From Streptomyces bluensis (GTDB lineage: Bacteria; Actinomycetota; Actinomycetes; Streptomycetales; Streptomycetaceae), in NCBI RefSeq assembly GCF_014650715.1, contig NZ_BMVM01000002.1, positions 496,001 through 560,000 of the forward strand: 64,000 nt of DNA, written 5' to 3'. This document shows, piece after piece, positions 1 through 8,683 of this stretch (positions are counted from its first letter, which is position 1; each line of letters begins with the position of its first letter). A program made the position numbers and the translations under genes. The notes beneath the pieces are model-generated. The model was given only the letters and a program-made list of their open reading frames with translations, did no database searches and was not told the origin of the DNA.

Positions 1-2
1 TG

Positions 3-776
3 GGCAAGCCCGCCCCCACCCCGTACACCGGCCCGGAGATCCAGACGCCCGAGACGATCGAGGCGATGCGGACCGCCGGGCGGATCGCCGCGCGGGCGAT
101 GGAGGAGGCCGCGAAGGCCATCGCGCCCGGCGTGACGACGGACGAACTGGACCGCATCGCGCACGAGTACATGTGCGACCACGGCGCCTACCCCTCCACC
201 CTCGGCTACCGGGGCTTCCCCAAGTCGCTGTGCACCTCGGTCAACGAGGTGATCTGCCACGGCATCCCGGACTCCACGGTCCTGCGCGACGGCGACATCA
301 TCAACCTGGACGTCACGGCGTACATCGGCGGCGTGCACGGCGACAACAACGCCACGTACCTCGTCGGAGACGTCGACGAGGAGTCCAGGCTGCTGGTGGA
401 GCGGACCCGTGAGTCCCTCAACCGGGCGATCAAGGCGGTCAGGCCGGGACGGCAGATCAACATCATCGGGCGTGTGATCGAGTCGTACGCGAAGCGCTTC
501 GGGTACGGCGTCGTGCGGGACTTCACCGGGCACGGGATCAACTCGTCCTTCCACTCCGGGCTGATCATCCCGCACTACGACAGCCCGCACGCGACGACCG
601 TCATGCAGCCCGGGATGACGTTCACGATCGAGCCGATGCTCACGCTCGGGGCGTACGACTACGACATGTGGGACGACGGCTGGACGGTCCTGACCAAGGA
701 CCGGAAGCGGACGGCCCAGTTCGAGCACACACTGGTCGTGACGGACACGGGCGCCGACATCCTCACGCTGCCGTAG
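3..776 (+). CDS. map: Type I methionine aminopeptidase, 5' end cut by window
   Basis: Removes the initiator methionine from nascent proteins in the cytoplasm, using a two-metal centre. The five metal ligands of the family are visible: Asp in NLDVTAY, Asp in GDNNATY, His in FTGHGI, Glu in TIEPML and Glu in QFEHTL. The frame is open to the first base of the window and the residues before the first in-window ATG (position 66; [20 protein letters not shown]) match the N-terminal extension typical of actinobacterial MetAP. The true start is therefore upstream of the window and the ATG at 66 is internal. The gene ends at 776 and is followed by a good intrinsic terminator. Identity is very secure; only the start is missing. 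Confidence 0.96.
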   Translation, partial: GKPAPTPYTGPEIQTPETIEAMRTAGRIAARAMEEAAKAIAPGVTTDELDRIAHEYMCDHGAYPSTLGYRGFPKSLCTSVNEVICHGIPDSTVLRDGDIINLDVTAYIGGVHGDNNATYLVGDVDEESRLLVERTRESLNRAIKAVRPGRQINIIGRVIESYAKRFGYGVVRDFTGHGINSSFHSGLIIPHYDSPHATTVMQPGMTFTIEPMLTLGAYDYDMWDDGWTVLTKDRKRTAQFEHTLVVTDTGADILTLP

Positions 777-825
777 CAGTCCGCGGAGGCCAACGCACCG
801 CGCTCGTCGTCGGCCCCGCCCCCGT

Positions 826-856
826 GGCCCGCTCTCTCAGGAGGGCGGGCCTTTTT
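826..856 (+). terminator. Intrinsic terminator after map
   Basis: The arms GGCCCGC (826-832) and GCGGGCC (845-851) form a perfect 7-bp stem, followed at once by TTTTT (852-856). It lies 50 bp past the map stop codon and before the heme oxygenase promoter, so it separates the two transcription units. Confidence 0.8.
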
Positions 857-927
857 GTGCGCATTGCGTGGGGCGGGTGAAGTTTCTGGGTATACCTTTA
901 CCGACAGGGCGTCGGTAACTCATCGAC

Positions 928-946
928 TTAGGCAAAGCTAACCAAA
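928..946 (+). promoter_or_regulatory. Iron box (DmdR/IdeR-type operator) of the heme oxygenase gene
   Basis: TTAGGCAAAGCTAACCAAA matches the actinobacterial iron box TTAGGTTAGGCTAACCTAA at 15 of 19 positions by hand count. It lies 46 bp upstream of the heme oxygenase ATG. The family knowledge is that iron-loaded DmdR1/IdeR binds such sites and represses iron-uptake genes; binding here is inferred. Confidence 0.75.
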
Positions 947-991
947 GCAAAGCGGTTGGCGACTCTCTCCCGCCCTGCCACCGGAGACCCC

Positions 992-1639
992 ATGGACTCG
1001 TTCTCGACGCTCCTCCGCACCGCGTCGCGCGAGCAGCACGCGACCGCGCACCATTCGACGTTCATGAGCGGCCTGCTCGGCGGTCGGCTCGGTCTCGACG
1101 CGTACACGCGGTACACGGAGCAGCTGTGGTTCGTGTACGAGGCGCTGGAGGGCTGTGCGTGGGAGCTGGCCGACGACCCGGTGGCGGGGCCGTTCGTCCA
1201 GCCCGAGCTGATGCGTCTGGCCGCGCTGGAGCAGGACCTGGCGCATCTGCGGGGCCCGCACTGGCGCTCGATGCTGGCCGCCCTGCCGGTGACGGAGACG
1301 TACGCGCGGCGGATCACGGAGTGCGCGCACATGTGGCCGGCCGGGTACGTCGCCCACCACTACACCCGCTATCTCGGTGACCTCTCCGGCGGCCAGGTCG
1401 TCCGCGACACGGCCGAGAAGACGTGGGGCTTCGCCAGGAAGGGCGACGGAGTGCGCTTCTACGTCTTCGAGGACATCGCCAACCCGGCCGCCTTCAAGCG
1501 GGGCTACCGCGAGCTGCTCGACCGGGTGCGGGCGGACGACCTGGAGAGGCAGCGGATCATCACGGAGTGCAAGAGGGCGTTCGCGCTGAACATCGCGATG
1601 CTCGGCGCGCTGGGCGAGGAGTTCCCGCTGAGTGCGTGA
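992..1639 (+). CDS. Biliverdin-producing heme oxygenase
   Basis: Splits heme to biliverdin, CO and Fe2+, releasing iron from imported heme in the cytoplasm. The protein (about 215 residues) has the HO fold signatures: the likely proximal heme ligand His16 in REQHATAHHSTFM, which aligns with the ligand region of corynebacterial HmuO, and the distal-helix motif YLGDLSGGQ. I start it at the ATG at 992, with GGAGA about 6 bp upstream; an in-frame TTG at 956 would add an unlikely extension. The upstream iron box implies repression under iron sufficiency, together with the efe genes 1 kb downstream. The neighbouring gene on the right is convergent. Confidence 0.9.
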   Translation: MDSFSTLLRTASREQHATAHHSTFMSGLLGGRLGLDAYTRYTEQLWFVYEALEGCAWELADDPVAGPFVQPELMRLAALEQDLAHLRGPHWRSMLAALPVTETYARRITECAHMWPAGYVAHHYTRYLGDLSGGQVVRDTAEKTWGFARKGDGVRFYVFEDIANPAAFKRGYRELLDRVRADDLERQRIITECKRAFALNIAMLGALGEEFPLSA

Positions 1640-1688
1640 CCGTTTCAGGGGGCCTCGACGCGCAGCGCGATGCGCGACCGCGGCGGCC

Positions 1689-2348
1689 TCAGCGCTCCAG
1701 CGACACCCGGCCTCCCACCTCCACCCATCCCTGCGGCTGCGGTGCCGTGAGGATCTGCGAGCCCGCTCCCTGCGTGATGTTCAGGGCGCGGCCCAGCTGG
1801 TCCGTGAGGAGCAGGGCCGCCGCGCCCGTGGCCTCGTCCTCGTCGATGCCGTCGCCGCGGCCGGGGAAGGCGCGGGCACGGACGCGACCCGCGGCCTCGT
1901 CCTCCCAGGCCCAGGCGTAGATCCACTCCCCCGGCGGCGGGACGGGGAGGGCGTCGACCTCGGCCGCTGAGCCGTACTGGCGGAGCGTGCGCGGCGGTGC
2001 CCACTCCGCCCGGGCCTCGATCCAGGTGAACTCGCCGTCCAGGCGGGTGCCGACGATCCCTGCGGGGGTGACCAGTTCGGGGACGTCCAGGAGCCAGGCC
2101 GTGCCCACGCAGGGGTGCCCGGCGAAGGGCAGGCGGAGGGTGGGCGTGTAGATGTCGATGATCCCGCGCTCGGGGTCGTCGACGAACACGGTCTCGCTGA
2201 AGCCGAGTTTGGCGGCGAGGGCCTGCCGGTCGGCGGGTTCCGGCAGGACCGAGCCGTCCCGGACGACACCCAGCTCGTTGCCGTAGCCACCCTCGGGCCC
2301 GCAGAAGACCCTCAGCACGTCGTAATCAGTCACCTGGGCATTGAACAT
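1689..2348 (-). CDS. PhzF-family isomerase/epimerase-like protein
   Basis: Member of the PhzF family, a diaminopimelate-epimerase-like fold with two similar halves. Family signatures are GGYGNELGVV near the N-terminus (cf. GGNPAAVV), the candidate catalytic Glu in FSETVFV, and FAGHPCVGTAW. The substrate cannot be told from sequence; no other phenazine genes are nearby, so a phenazine role is not supported. The start is uncertain: ATG at 2348 gives MFNAQVTDYDVLRVF, a GTG at 2408 would add 20 residues, and a GTG at 2330 would shorten it to VTDYDVLRVF. It converges with the heme oxygenase gene and diverges from efeO, the two iron-box-like sites lying between. Confidence 0.8.
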   Translation of the reverse strand: MFNAQVTDYDVLRVFCGPEGGYGNELGVVRDGSVLPEPADRQALAAKLGFSETVFVDDPERGIIDIYTPTLRLPFAGHPCVGTAWLLDVPELVTPAGIVGTRLDGEFTWIEARAEWAPPRTLRQYGSAAEVDALPVPPPGEWIYAWAWEDEAAGRVRARAFPGRGDGIDEDEATGAAALLLTDQLGRALNITQGAGSQILTAPQPQGWVEVGGRVSLER

Positions 2349-2542
2349 CACCGAGAAACGCCACGGAGAAAGATCACCGAGCGGCGACTTCGGCCCCTGG
2401 CTCCCCACCCGGGCTCTTGACCCGCGCCTTGTGCTCTTTACGCCCGCTTGACCGAATCATCACGGCCGTTTTAGGCCACCGTGATCAGGCCGTGCTCGTA
2501 CGCCCCCGATGAGAGGAGATTCACTGAACGAGCAGGAATTGG

Positions 2543-2561
2543 TGAGGTAAGCCTCAGATAA
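2543..2561 (+). promoter_or_regulatory. Iron-box-like operator 1 upstream of efeO
   Basis: TGAGGTAAGCCTCAGATAA matches the iron-box consensus at 13 of 19 positions. Its centre is exactly 20 bp from the second site. The flanks GGTGAGG (2541-2547) and CCTCACC (2572-2578) make the whole double site an inverted repeat. Confidence 0.6.
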
Positions 2562-2562
2562 G

Positions 2563-2581
2563 TTGGGCAAGCCTCACCTCA
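2563..2581 (+). promoter_or_regulatory. Iron-box-like operator 2 upstream of efeO
   Basis: TTGGGCAAGCCTCACCTCA matches the iron-box consensus at 13 of 19 positions and nearly abuts site 1. It lies 36 bp before the efeO ATG, in a position that could block transcription initiation. Tandem sites suggest two adjacent repressor dimers. Confidence 0.6.
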
Positions 2582-2616
2582 TCTGTGCGTCCCCTGTGTC
2601 CTTCTCTGGAGCCGAC

Positions 2617-3771
2617 ATGCGCCCCCTCAGACTGTCCGCCGTCACCGCCGCCGCCACCGTGGCGGCCCTGACCGCCGTCACCGGCTGCACCGAGAAGAGC
2701 AGCGCCAAGGGCGGCGACGGCGTCATCGAGGTGACCGCCACCGACACCACGTGCGAGGTGTCGAAGAAGGAGTTCCCGGCAGGGCACGTCGAACTCGCCG
2801 TCGAGAACAAGGGTTCCAAGGTCACCGAGGTCTACCTCCTCTTCCCGGACGACCGGGTGGTGGCCGAGCGCGAGAACATCGGCCCCGGCACCCGGCAGAA
2901 GGTCACGGCCGAGGTGAAGGCGGGCGACTACCGGATCGCCTGCAAGCCGGGCATGAAGGGCGACGGCATCCGCCAGGACGTCACCGCCACCGGCACCGGC
3001 AAGGCCGTCGAGCACGACCCGCGCCTGGACAAGGCCGTCGCCGCCTACCGCGAGTACGCCCAGGAGCAGGCCGACGCGACCATCCCGCAGGTCGAGACGT
3101 TCGCCGAGGCCATCAAGGACGGCGACATCGAGGCCGCGAAGAAGGCGTACGCGCCCTCACGCGTCGGCTGGGAGCGCACCGAGCCGGTCGCCGAGTCCTT
3201 CGGTGACATCGACCCGAAGGTCGACGTGCGCGAGGACGGCCTGGAGGACGGTCAGGACCCGGAGAAGGACTGGACCGGCTGGCACCGGCTGGAGCGCTCG
3301 CTGTGGAAGGACGGCAAGCTCACCGACCACGACTCCGCGCTCGCCGACCAGCTCGTGAAGGACCTTCAGGACTGGCGGAGCCGGGTCGGCCGGGCCGAGA
3401 TCACCCCGACCTCCATGGCCAACGGCGCCAAGGAGCTCCTCGACGAGGTCGCCACCGGCAAGGTCACCGGCGAGGAGGAGCGCTACTCGCACACCGACCT
3501 GGTCGACTTCAAGGGGAACGTCGAGGGCGCCGAGAAGTCCTACGAGCTGCTGAAGCCGGTCGCCGCCGAGAACGACCCGGCGCTGGCGAAGGAGCTCGAC
3601 AAGCAGTTCGCGGCGCTGAACACGCTCCTCGACCAGTACCGCGAGGACAAGAACGGCTACGACTTCGTCTCCTACGACAAGGTCGGCAAGGACGAGCGCA
3701 AGGAGCTCTCGGACGCGGTGAACGCGCTCGCCGAGCCGCTGTCCCGGCTCGCCGCCGCCGTCGTGAAGTAG
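2617..3771 (+). CDS. efeO: EfeO iron-uptake lipoprotein (cupredoxin + M75 peptidase-like)
   Basis: Periplasm-equivalent iron-binding component of the EfeUOB ferrous iron importer. Start is the ATG at 2617, with CTGGA just upstream; the reading frame extends 5' but without reason. A signal peptide ends in the lipobox VTGC (Cys about residue 24), so it is membrane anchored. It has an N-terminal cupredoxin-like domain (about 30-125) and a C-terminal imelysin/M75-like helical domain with the HxxE metal motif H223-R-L-E226 in GWHRLERSLW. First gene of efeO-efeB-efeU (gap 21 bp to efeB), behind two iron-box-like sites. Length (384 aa) is normal for actinobacterial EfeO. Confidence 0.93.
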   Translation: MRPLRLSAVTAAATVAALTAVTGCTEKSSAKGGDGVIEVTATDTTCEVSKKEFPAGHVELAVENKGSKVTEVYLLFPDDRVVAERENIGPGTRQKVTAEVKAGDYRIACKPGMKGDGIRQDVTATGTGKAVEHDPRLDKAVAAYREYAQEQADATIPQVETFAEAIKDGDIEAAKKAYAPSRVGWERTEPVAESFGDIDPKVDVREDGLEDGQDPEKDWTGWHRLERSLWKDGKLTDHDSALADQLVKDLQDWRSRVGRAEITPTSMANGAKELLDEVATGKVTGEEERYSHTDLVDFKGNVEGAEKSYELLKPVAAENDPALAKELDKQFAALNTLLDQYREDKNGYDFVSYDKVGKDERKELSDAVNALAEPLSRLAAAVVK

Positions 3772-3792
3772 CGGGAACGAGGGCCGGCCCAG

Positions 3793-5100
3793 ATGACGGA
3801 CAGCACCGAAATAGAGATCACCGAGAGCACGACGATGACCGAGGGCACCTCCCGTGCGCCGTCCAGGCGTTCGCTGATCGGCTGGGGCGGAGCCGGGCTC
3901 GCGCTGGGGGCCGCCGCGGCCGGTGGCGCGGTGGCCGTGGCCACGACGGGCGGCGATGCCTCACCGGCCGGCGCCGACGCCGGGGCCCCGGTCGCCTTCC
4001 ACGGCGCGCACCAGGCCGGCATCGCCACCGCCGTGCAGGACCGGCTGCACTTCGCCGCGTTCGACGTGAAGACGGAGGACCGCGCCGAGTTCGTGCGGAT
4101 GCTCAAGGACTGGACGGCGGCCGCGCGGCGGATGACGGCCGGGAAGGCGGTCGGCGAGGGCGCGTACGGTGGGCCGGCCGAGGCGCCGCCGGACGACACC
4201 GGCGAGGCGCTGGGGCTGAAGCCGTCCCGGCTCACCCTCACCATCGGCTTCGGGCCCTCGCTCTTCGAGAAGTTCGGCCTTGCGGACGCGCGGCCCGAGG
4301 CGCTGGTGGACCTGCCGCAGTTCGCGGGCGACAACCTGGACAGGGCCCGCAGCGGCGGCGATCTGTGTGTGCAGGCGTGCGCGGACGACCCGCAGGTCGC
4401 GGTGCACGCGATCCGCAACCTCGCCCGGATCGGCTTCGGCAAGGTGTCCGTCCGCTGGTCCCAGCTCGGATTCGGCAAGACCTCGTCGACCACTCCGGAG
4501 GACCGGACCCCGCGCAACCTCATGGGCTTCAAGGACGGCACCCGCAACATCGCGGGCACGGACACGGCCGGGCTGGACAAGCATGTGTGGGTGGCGGGGT
4601 CCGACGGCCCGGCCTGGATGGCCGGCGGATCGTACCTGGTGGCGCGGCGCATCCGGATGCACATCGAGCCCTGGGACCGTGCCTCGCTGCGGGAGCAGGA
4701 GGACGTCTTCGGCCGCGACAAGGCCGAGGGCGCACCCGTGGGCAGGGCGAAGGAGCATGACGAGCCGTTCCTGAAGGCGATGCTGCCGGACGCGCATGTA
4801 CGGCTCGCGCACCCGGACTCCAACAACGGGGCGAAGATCCTGCGTCGCGGCTACTCCTTCACCGACGGCACGGACGGCCTCGGCCGCCTCGACGCGGGCC
4901 TGTTCTTCCTCGCGTACCAGCGTGACGTGCGCACGGGGTTCATCCCGATCCAGCGCAGCCTCGCCAAGGACGCGCTCAACGAGTACATCCAGCACGTGGG
5001 TTCGGCGATCTTCGCGGTGCCGCCGGGCGTCCGGGACGCGGACGACTGGTGGGGCCGGACGCTGTTCTCCTCGACGTTCTCCTCGACGAAGGGAGCCTAG
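3793..5100 (+). CDS. efeB: EfeB Dyp-type heme peroxidase (deferrochelatase)
   Basis: Exported heme peroxidase of the EfeUOB system, thought to oxidise Fe2+ or take iron from heme. A Tat signal is clear: SRRSLIG (Arg25-Arg26), then a hydrophobic Ala/Gly stretch. The Dyp hallmark GFKDGTRNI places the catalytic Asp at 248; a downstream His in LAHPDSNN is the likely heme ligand region. At 435 aa it is normal for the family. It lies 21 bp after efeO and is followed after 4 bp by efeU, so the three are co-transcribed. Tat export fits a protein folded with heme in the cytoplasm. Confidence 0.93.
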   Translation: MTDSTEIEITESTTMTEGTSRAPSRRSLIGWGGAGLALGAAAAGGAVAVATTGGDASPAGADAGAPVAFHGAHQAGIATAVQDRLHFAAFDVKTEDRAEFVRMLKDWTAAARRMTAGKAVGEGAYGGPAEAPPDDTGEALGLKPSRLTLTIGFGPSLFEKFGLADARPEALVDLPQFAGDNLDRARSGGDLCVQACADDPQVAVHAIRNLARIGFGKVSVRWSQLGFGKTSSTTPEDRTPRNLMGFKDGTRNIAGTDTAGLDKHVWVAGSDGPAWMAGGSYLVARRIRMHIEPWDRASLREQEDVFGRDKAEGAPVGRAKEHDEPFLKAMLPDAHVRLAHPDSNNGAKILRRGYSFTDGTDGLGRLDAGLFFLAYQRDVRTGFIPIQRSLAKDALNEYIQHVGSAIFAVPPGVRDADDWWGRTLFSSTFSSTKGA

Positions 5101-5104
5101 CGGC

Positions 5105-5980
5105 GTGTTCGCGAACTATCTGATCGGTCTGCGCGAGGGCCTGGAGGCGAGCCTCGTCGTCTGCATCCTCATCGCGTACCTGGTGAAGACGGACCGCCGG
5201 GACGCGCTGAGGCCCGTCTGGACCGGTATCGGCGTCGCGGTCGGGCTCGCTCTCGCCTTCGGCTGCGTTCTCGAATTCGGTTCGCAGGAGCTGACGTTCG
5301 AGGCGCAGGAGGCGCTCGGCGGCTCACTGTCGATCATCGCGGTGGTCCTGGTGACGTGGATGGTCTTCTGGATGCGGCGTACCGCCCGGCATCTGAGGTC
5401 CGAACTCCACGGCAGGCTGGACGCGGCGCTGCGGATGGGCACGGGCGCGCTGGTCGCCACGGCGTTCCTTGCGGTGGGCCGGGAGGGCCTGGAGACGGCC
5501 CTGTTCGTGTGGGCGTCGGTGCGTGCGTCCAGTGACGGCACCCAGGGTCCGCTGATCGGCGTGCTGTTGGGCATCGCCACGGCCGTCGTGCTGGGCTGGC
5601 TCTTCTACCGGGGTGCTTTGCGCATCAACCTCTCCAAGTTCTTCACGTGGACCGGCGGCATGCTGGTCGTGGTGGCGGCCGGCGTGCTCGCGTACGGCTT
5701 CCACGACCTGCAGGAGGCGGACTTCCTGCCTGGTCTGACGAACCAGGCGTTCGACATCAGTCACATCGTGGACCCGTCCAGTTGGTACGGGGCGCTGCTG
5801 AAGGGAATCTTCAACTTCCAGCCCGATCCGACCGTGCTCCAGGTCACGGTATGGCTCCTGTACCTGATCCCGACGCTCGCACTGTTTCTCGCCCCGGTAG
5901 GGTTCGCCTCCGGGAAGGGGAAGGTGAAGGGACCTGATGAGCAGGGATCGCGGGGTTCTCAGCCCTCGAAGGCTCAGTGA
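5105..5980 (+). CDS. efeU: EfeU/FTR1-type iron permease
   Basis: Inner-membrane ferric iron permease of the FTR1 family. The two defining REGLE motifs are present in predicted helices, in GLREGLEASLVV at the N-terminus and VGREGLETALFVW in the middle. About seven hydrophobic segments are visible across 291 residues. I choose GTG at 5105, four bases after the efeB stop, because the first REGLE motif must follow closely; an ORF start at 4796 would run through efeB. Its last 44 bases overlap the next lipoprotein gene in another frame, suggesting one operon of four genes. Confidence 0.92.
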   Translation: MFANYLIGLREGLEASLVVCILIAYLVKTDRRDALRPVWTGIGVAVGLALAFGCVLEFGSQELTFEAQEALGGSLSIIAVVLVTWMVFWMRRTARHLRSELHGRLDAALRMGTGALVATAFLAVGREGLETALFVWASVRASSDGTQGPLIGVLLGIATAVVLGWLFYRGALRINLSKFFTWTGGMLVVVAAGVLAYGFHDLQEADFLPGLTNQAFDISHIVDPSSWYGALLKGIFNFQPDPTVLQVTVWLLYLIPTLALFLAPVGFASGKGKVKGPDEQGSRGSQPSKAQ

Positions 5981-7028
5981 GTACACGGCCTTTCGGCGGC
6001 TCGGCACGTACGGCCGCCCTCGGCGTCTCGGCGGGCACGGCCGGTTCGCCCTGGTGACCGCGTCGGTGGCCGTGCTGTCCGTGACGGCGAGCGGCTGCGT
6101 GGTCGTCCATGGCGAGCGGGAGATCGTTCCGACGGTGACGCGGGCCGATGCCGCCCGCGCGCTCAAGGAGTTCACCGCCGCGTACAACAAGGCCGACAAG
6201 ACGTACGACCAGGCCGCGGACGCGGAGCGGGTGACCGGCGCGCTCGCCGACATCGACGGGGCGAAGCTGAGGGCGGGCCGCAAGAACAACCCGGACGGCA
6301 ATCCGGCGCACTCGCCGCTGAAGCTGACCGACCCGAATTTCACGATCCCCGAGAAGGCGGGCTGGCCACGCTGGTTCGTCGCGGACACGGCCGCCAACAA
6401 GGGCTTCAAGAACACCCGTTGGCTGATGGTGTTCACCCGCTCCGACGCGGACGACGTGTGGGCGGTGTCGTACCTGACGATCGTCCAAGCCGCTGCCATA
6501 CCGAAGTTCAAGAAGAACGCGGACGGGTTCGCGCAGACGGTCCCGGCGGACGACGCGGCACTGGCGGTGGCACCGCGTGAGCTGGGCAAGGCGTATGCGA
6601 CGTACCTGAAGGCCAAGCCTTCGGGCGGTTCGGGCGGTTCCGGCGGCGAGGTCTTCGCGCCCGGCCCCCACACCTCCGAGTGGCGGGCCGACCGCGAGAA
6701 GAAGTCGGCGCAGCCGGGGCTCGCCCGCCAGTACGTCGACGAGCCGCTGTCGAAGGGCGACTACGCCCCGGTGGGCCTGCGCACGACGGACGGCGGAGCC
6801 ATGGTCTTCTTCGCCACGCACCACTACGAGAAGCAGACGGCCGCACCGGGTGTCGACCTCGACATCCACCCCAGCGCCCGGCCCCTGCTGACCGGCGAGG
6901 TGAAGTCCTCGCTGACGTTGCAGCGCGTGTCCAACGGAGTGGTGCTGGATCCGCCGAAGTCGGCGTCGGACCAGCGGGTGACGTTCCTGAACCGGGTGGA
7001 CGGGCTGACGAGCGTGAAGGGCGAGTAG
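5937..7028 (+). CDS. Putative lipoprotein, function unknown
   Basis: A 363-residue exported protein not assigned to a characterised family. The N-terminus has Arg-rich residues, then a hydrophobic stretch ending in the lipobox-like VTASGC (Cys about residue 54), so it is probably a lipoprotein. The rest is soluble, with a Gly/Ser-rich linker (about 225-236) between two halves. The start ATG (5937) lies inside the end of efeU, 44 bp before its stop, implying translational coupling with the iron operon, though nothing in the protein itself indicates iron. A later start is possible, since the 40 residues before the hydrophobic segment are unusually long. Confidence 0.7.
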   Translation: MSRDRGVLSPRRLSEYTAFRRLGTYGRPRRLGGHGRFALVTASVAVLSVTASGCVVVHGEREIVPTVTRADAARALKEFTAAYNKADKTYDQAADAERVTGALADIDGAKLRAGRKNNPDGNPAHSPLKLTDPNFTIPEKAGWPRWFVADTAANKGFKNTRWLMVFTRSDADDVWAVSYLTIVQAAAIPKFKKNADGFAQTVPADDAALAVAPRELGKAYATYLKAKPSGGSGGSGGEVFAPGPHTSEWRADREKKSAQPGLARQYVDEPLSKGDYAPVGLRTTDGGAMVFFATHHYEKQTAAPGVDLDIHPSARPLLTGEVKSSLTLQRVSNGVVLDPPKSASDQRVTFLNRVDGLTSVKGE

Positions 7029-7053
7029 GCCCAGTAGGGCTCCGGGGAGAGCC

Positions 7054-7782
7054 TCAGCCGCGGAGGGGCCAGGCCGCCGTCGTGTGGTCCGGTTCCTCCC
7101 CCGCGTGCCGGGAGCATGCGTCGGTGAGGATCTCCAGCAGGCTCAGCGGGTCGGGGAGCGGGTGTTCGAGGCCGCGCACCCACTGGACGGTGAGGTCACC
7201 GGGGAGCCGCGCGGGCGGCACGAGGACGTAGGAACCGCGGCAGTGCCAGCGCAGGCCGGGGTGCTCGTCCATGGTCTCGGGGTGGCAGTCCAGTTCGCAG
7301 GGCCACCACTCGTCCTCGTCCTCGGGCGTGCCGCGGGTGAGGGTGAAGAACAGCATGCGCCCGTCGCCGGTCTCGGCCACCGGCCCGACCTCGGTCCCGG
7401 AGGCGAGGAGTCGCTCCAGCGCCTCGCGTCCCGCGTCGAGCGGCACGTCGAGTACGTCGTGCACCATGCCGGTCGCGGTGATGAAGTTGGCCTGCGGCTG
7501 GTGGCGGGCCCAGCGCTCGATCTGGGCCTGGTCGGTGGTGGACTGCGTCTGCCAGGCGAACGAGACGGGGTGGCGCGCGGGCGTGGGACAGCCGACCCGG
7601 TCGCACGAACACCGGTAGGCGGACGGGTACGCGGCCGGTGCGAGCGGGAGTCCCGCGGCGGCAGCGGCGAGCAACAGGGTTTCGCGACCGCTGTCTTCGG
7701 CCTCCCGTTCGGTGCGACGACCGCGCAGCCACTGGGAGATCCTGCCCTGCCCGCCGGAGCGGCGGCCGAACTCAGCGCTCAT
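7054..7782 (-). CDS. Primase/polymerase-like (Prim-Pol) domain protein
   Basis: Resembles the N-terminal bifunctional primase-polymerase (Prim-Pol) domain common as a stand-alone protein in Streptomyces. Features seen: a Cys-rich segment CSCDRVGCPTPARHP, the aromatic/Gln pattern around TTDQAQIERWARHQPQANF, a central DVLDVPLDAG that occupies the position of the family's acidic motif but with only some acids, and a C-terminal WHCRGSYVLVPP. Start ATG at 7782 (MSAEFGRRSG); the frame extends upstream without coding character. Activity is uncertain because the acidic catalytic residues are not clearly complete. It converges with the lipoprotein gene. Confidence 0.65.
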   Translation of the reverse strand: MSAEFGRRSGGQGRISQWLRGRRTEREAEDSGRETLLLAAAAAGLPLAPAAYPSAYRCSCDRVGCPTPARHPVSFAWQTQSTTDQAQIERWARHQPQANFITATGMVHDVLDVPLDAGREALERLLASGTEVGPVAETGDGRMLFFTLTRGTPEDEDEWWPCELDCHPETMDEHPGLRWHCRGSYVLVPPARLPGDLTVQWVRGLEHPLPDPLSLLEILTDACSRHAGEEPDHTTAAWPLRG

Positions 7783-7996
7783 GTATCCCCTCGCCTTGCC
7801 GTTGTGCGGACAGCATGCCCCCATGGTCCCACCATCCTGCGCTCCGGGTGGCCGGAGACCGCATCCCGGGTAGGTGGGGCGATGCCGACCCCCGGCGGGG
7901 ATCAAGGGTTATTGAGCGCTTTGCCGTGATTTGCCACCCCCTTCCGGGGCGTTGCAGGGCCGTCGCGGTCGCTTTCGTCACACCTTCGGCTGAAGC

Positions 7997-8620
7997 TCAG
8001 CGAGGGGCCAGTCCATAGAGGGCGTAGTCCACGAGGGCGTCCGTGTACTCGTACGAGATGGGGGCGGTGCGCTGGAGCCAGCGCTGGGCGAGCGGGGAGA
8101 CGAAGAGCTCGAGGGCGATGCGCGGGTCGATGTCGTGACGTACGTCACCGGCGTCCTGCGCGGCCTTCAACCGCTGGACGTAGAGCTGGAGTTGGGGTTC
8201 GAGCAGCCGGGAGACGACCTGTGCGGCGAACTGCGCGTCGACGACCCCCTCGGCGGCCAGGGCGCGGGAGGGCGCCTCGAACTTCGGTTCCAGCAGTTGG
8301 TCGACCGTGGCCCGCAGGACGTACTTGAGGTCGGCGGCCAGGTCACCGGTGTCCGGGATCCCGTACTGCAACTCCTCCGGCGTGGCCACGGCCTCGGCGT
8401 ACTGCTCGCTCAGGTCGAGGAAGGCCTCCAGCAGCACGTCCGCCTTCGACGACCACCACCGGTAGATCGTCTGTTTGCCGACTCCGGCGCGGGCGGCGAT
8501 GCCCTCGATGGTTGTCTTCGCGTAACCGGCCTCCACGACGAGAGCGAGAGCGGCGTCGTAGATGGCGCGGCGTGACTTCTCGCTGCGGCGGGTGGAGTCG
8601 GGGGCGGGCTTCTGGACCAT
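7997..8620 (-). CDS. TetR-family transcriptional regulator
   Basis: A 207-residue repressor-type protein. The N-terminal HTH is typical: AIYDAALALVVEAGYAKTTIEGIAARAGVGKQTIYRWW (written in parts: recognition helix region VGKQTIYRWW). The C-terminal ligand domain is of the TetR_C class with no recognisable ligand. It is transcribed away from a 60-codon gene; a perfect 16-bp palindrome (8684-8699) lies between them and is the natural operator candidate. On its strand GATAAT lies at 8629-8634, only 8 bases before the ATG, so a leaderless transcript is possible. Confidence 0.85.
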   Translation of the reverse strand: MVQKPAPDSTRRSEKSRRAIYDAALALVVEAGYAKTTIEGIAARAGVGKQTIYRWWSSKADVLLEAFLDLSEQYAEAVATPEELQYGIPDTGDLAADLKYVLRATVDQLLEPKFEAPSRALAAEGVVDAQFAAQVVSRLLEPQLQLYVQRLKAAQDAGDVRHDIDPRIALELFVSPLAQRWLQRTAPISYEYTDALVDYALYGLAPR

Positions 8621-8683
8621 GCGGCCAAATTATCAGTTGACAAGACGGTGCGTCTCGCCGCAGCCTGGGGGAGCGACGTACGA

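Noticed and set aside
1689-2348. Phenazine biosynthesis locus because of the PhzF-like protein
   Set aside because: No other phz gene is near; PhzF-like proteins are widespread and of varied function.
4796-5980. Longer efeU starting inside efeB
   Set aside because: The extra N-terminal part is the out-of-frame reading of efeB and is rich in Arg/Ser/Thr without homology; the GTG at 5105 gives a normal EfeU.
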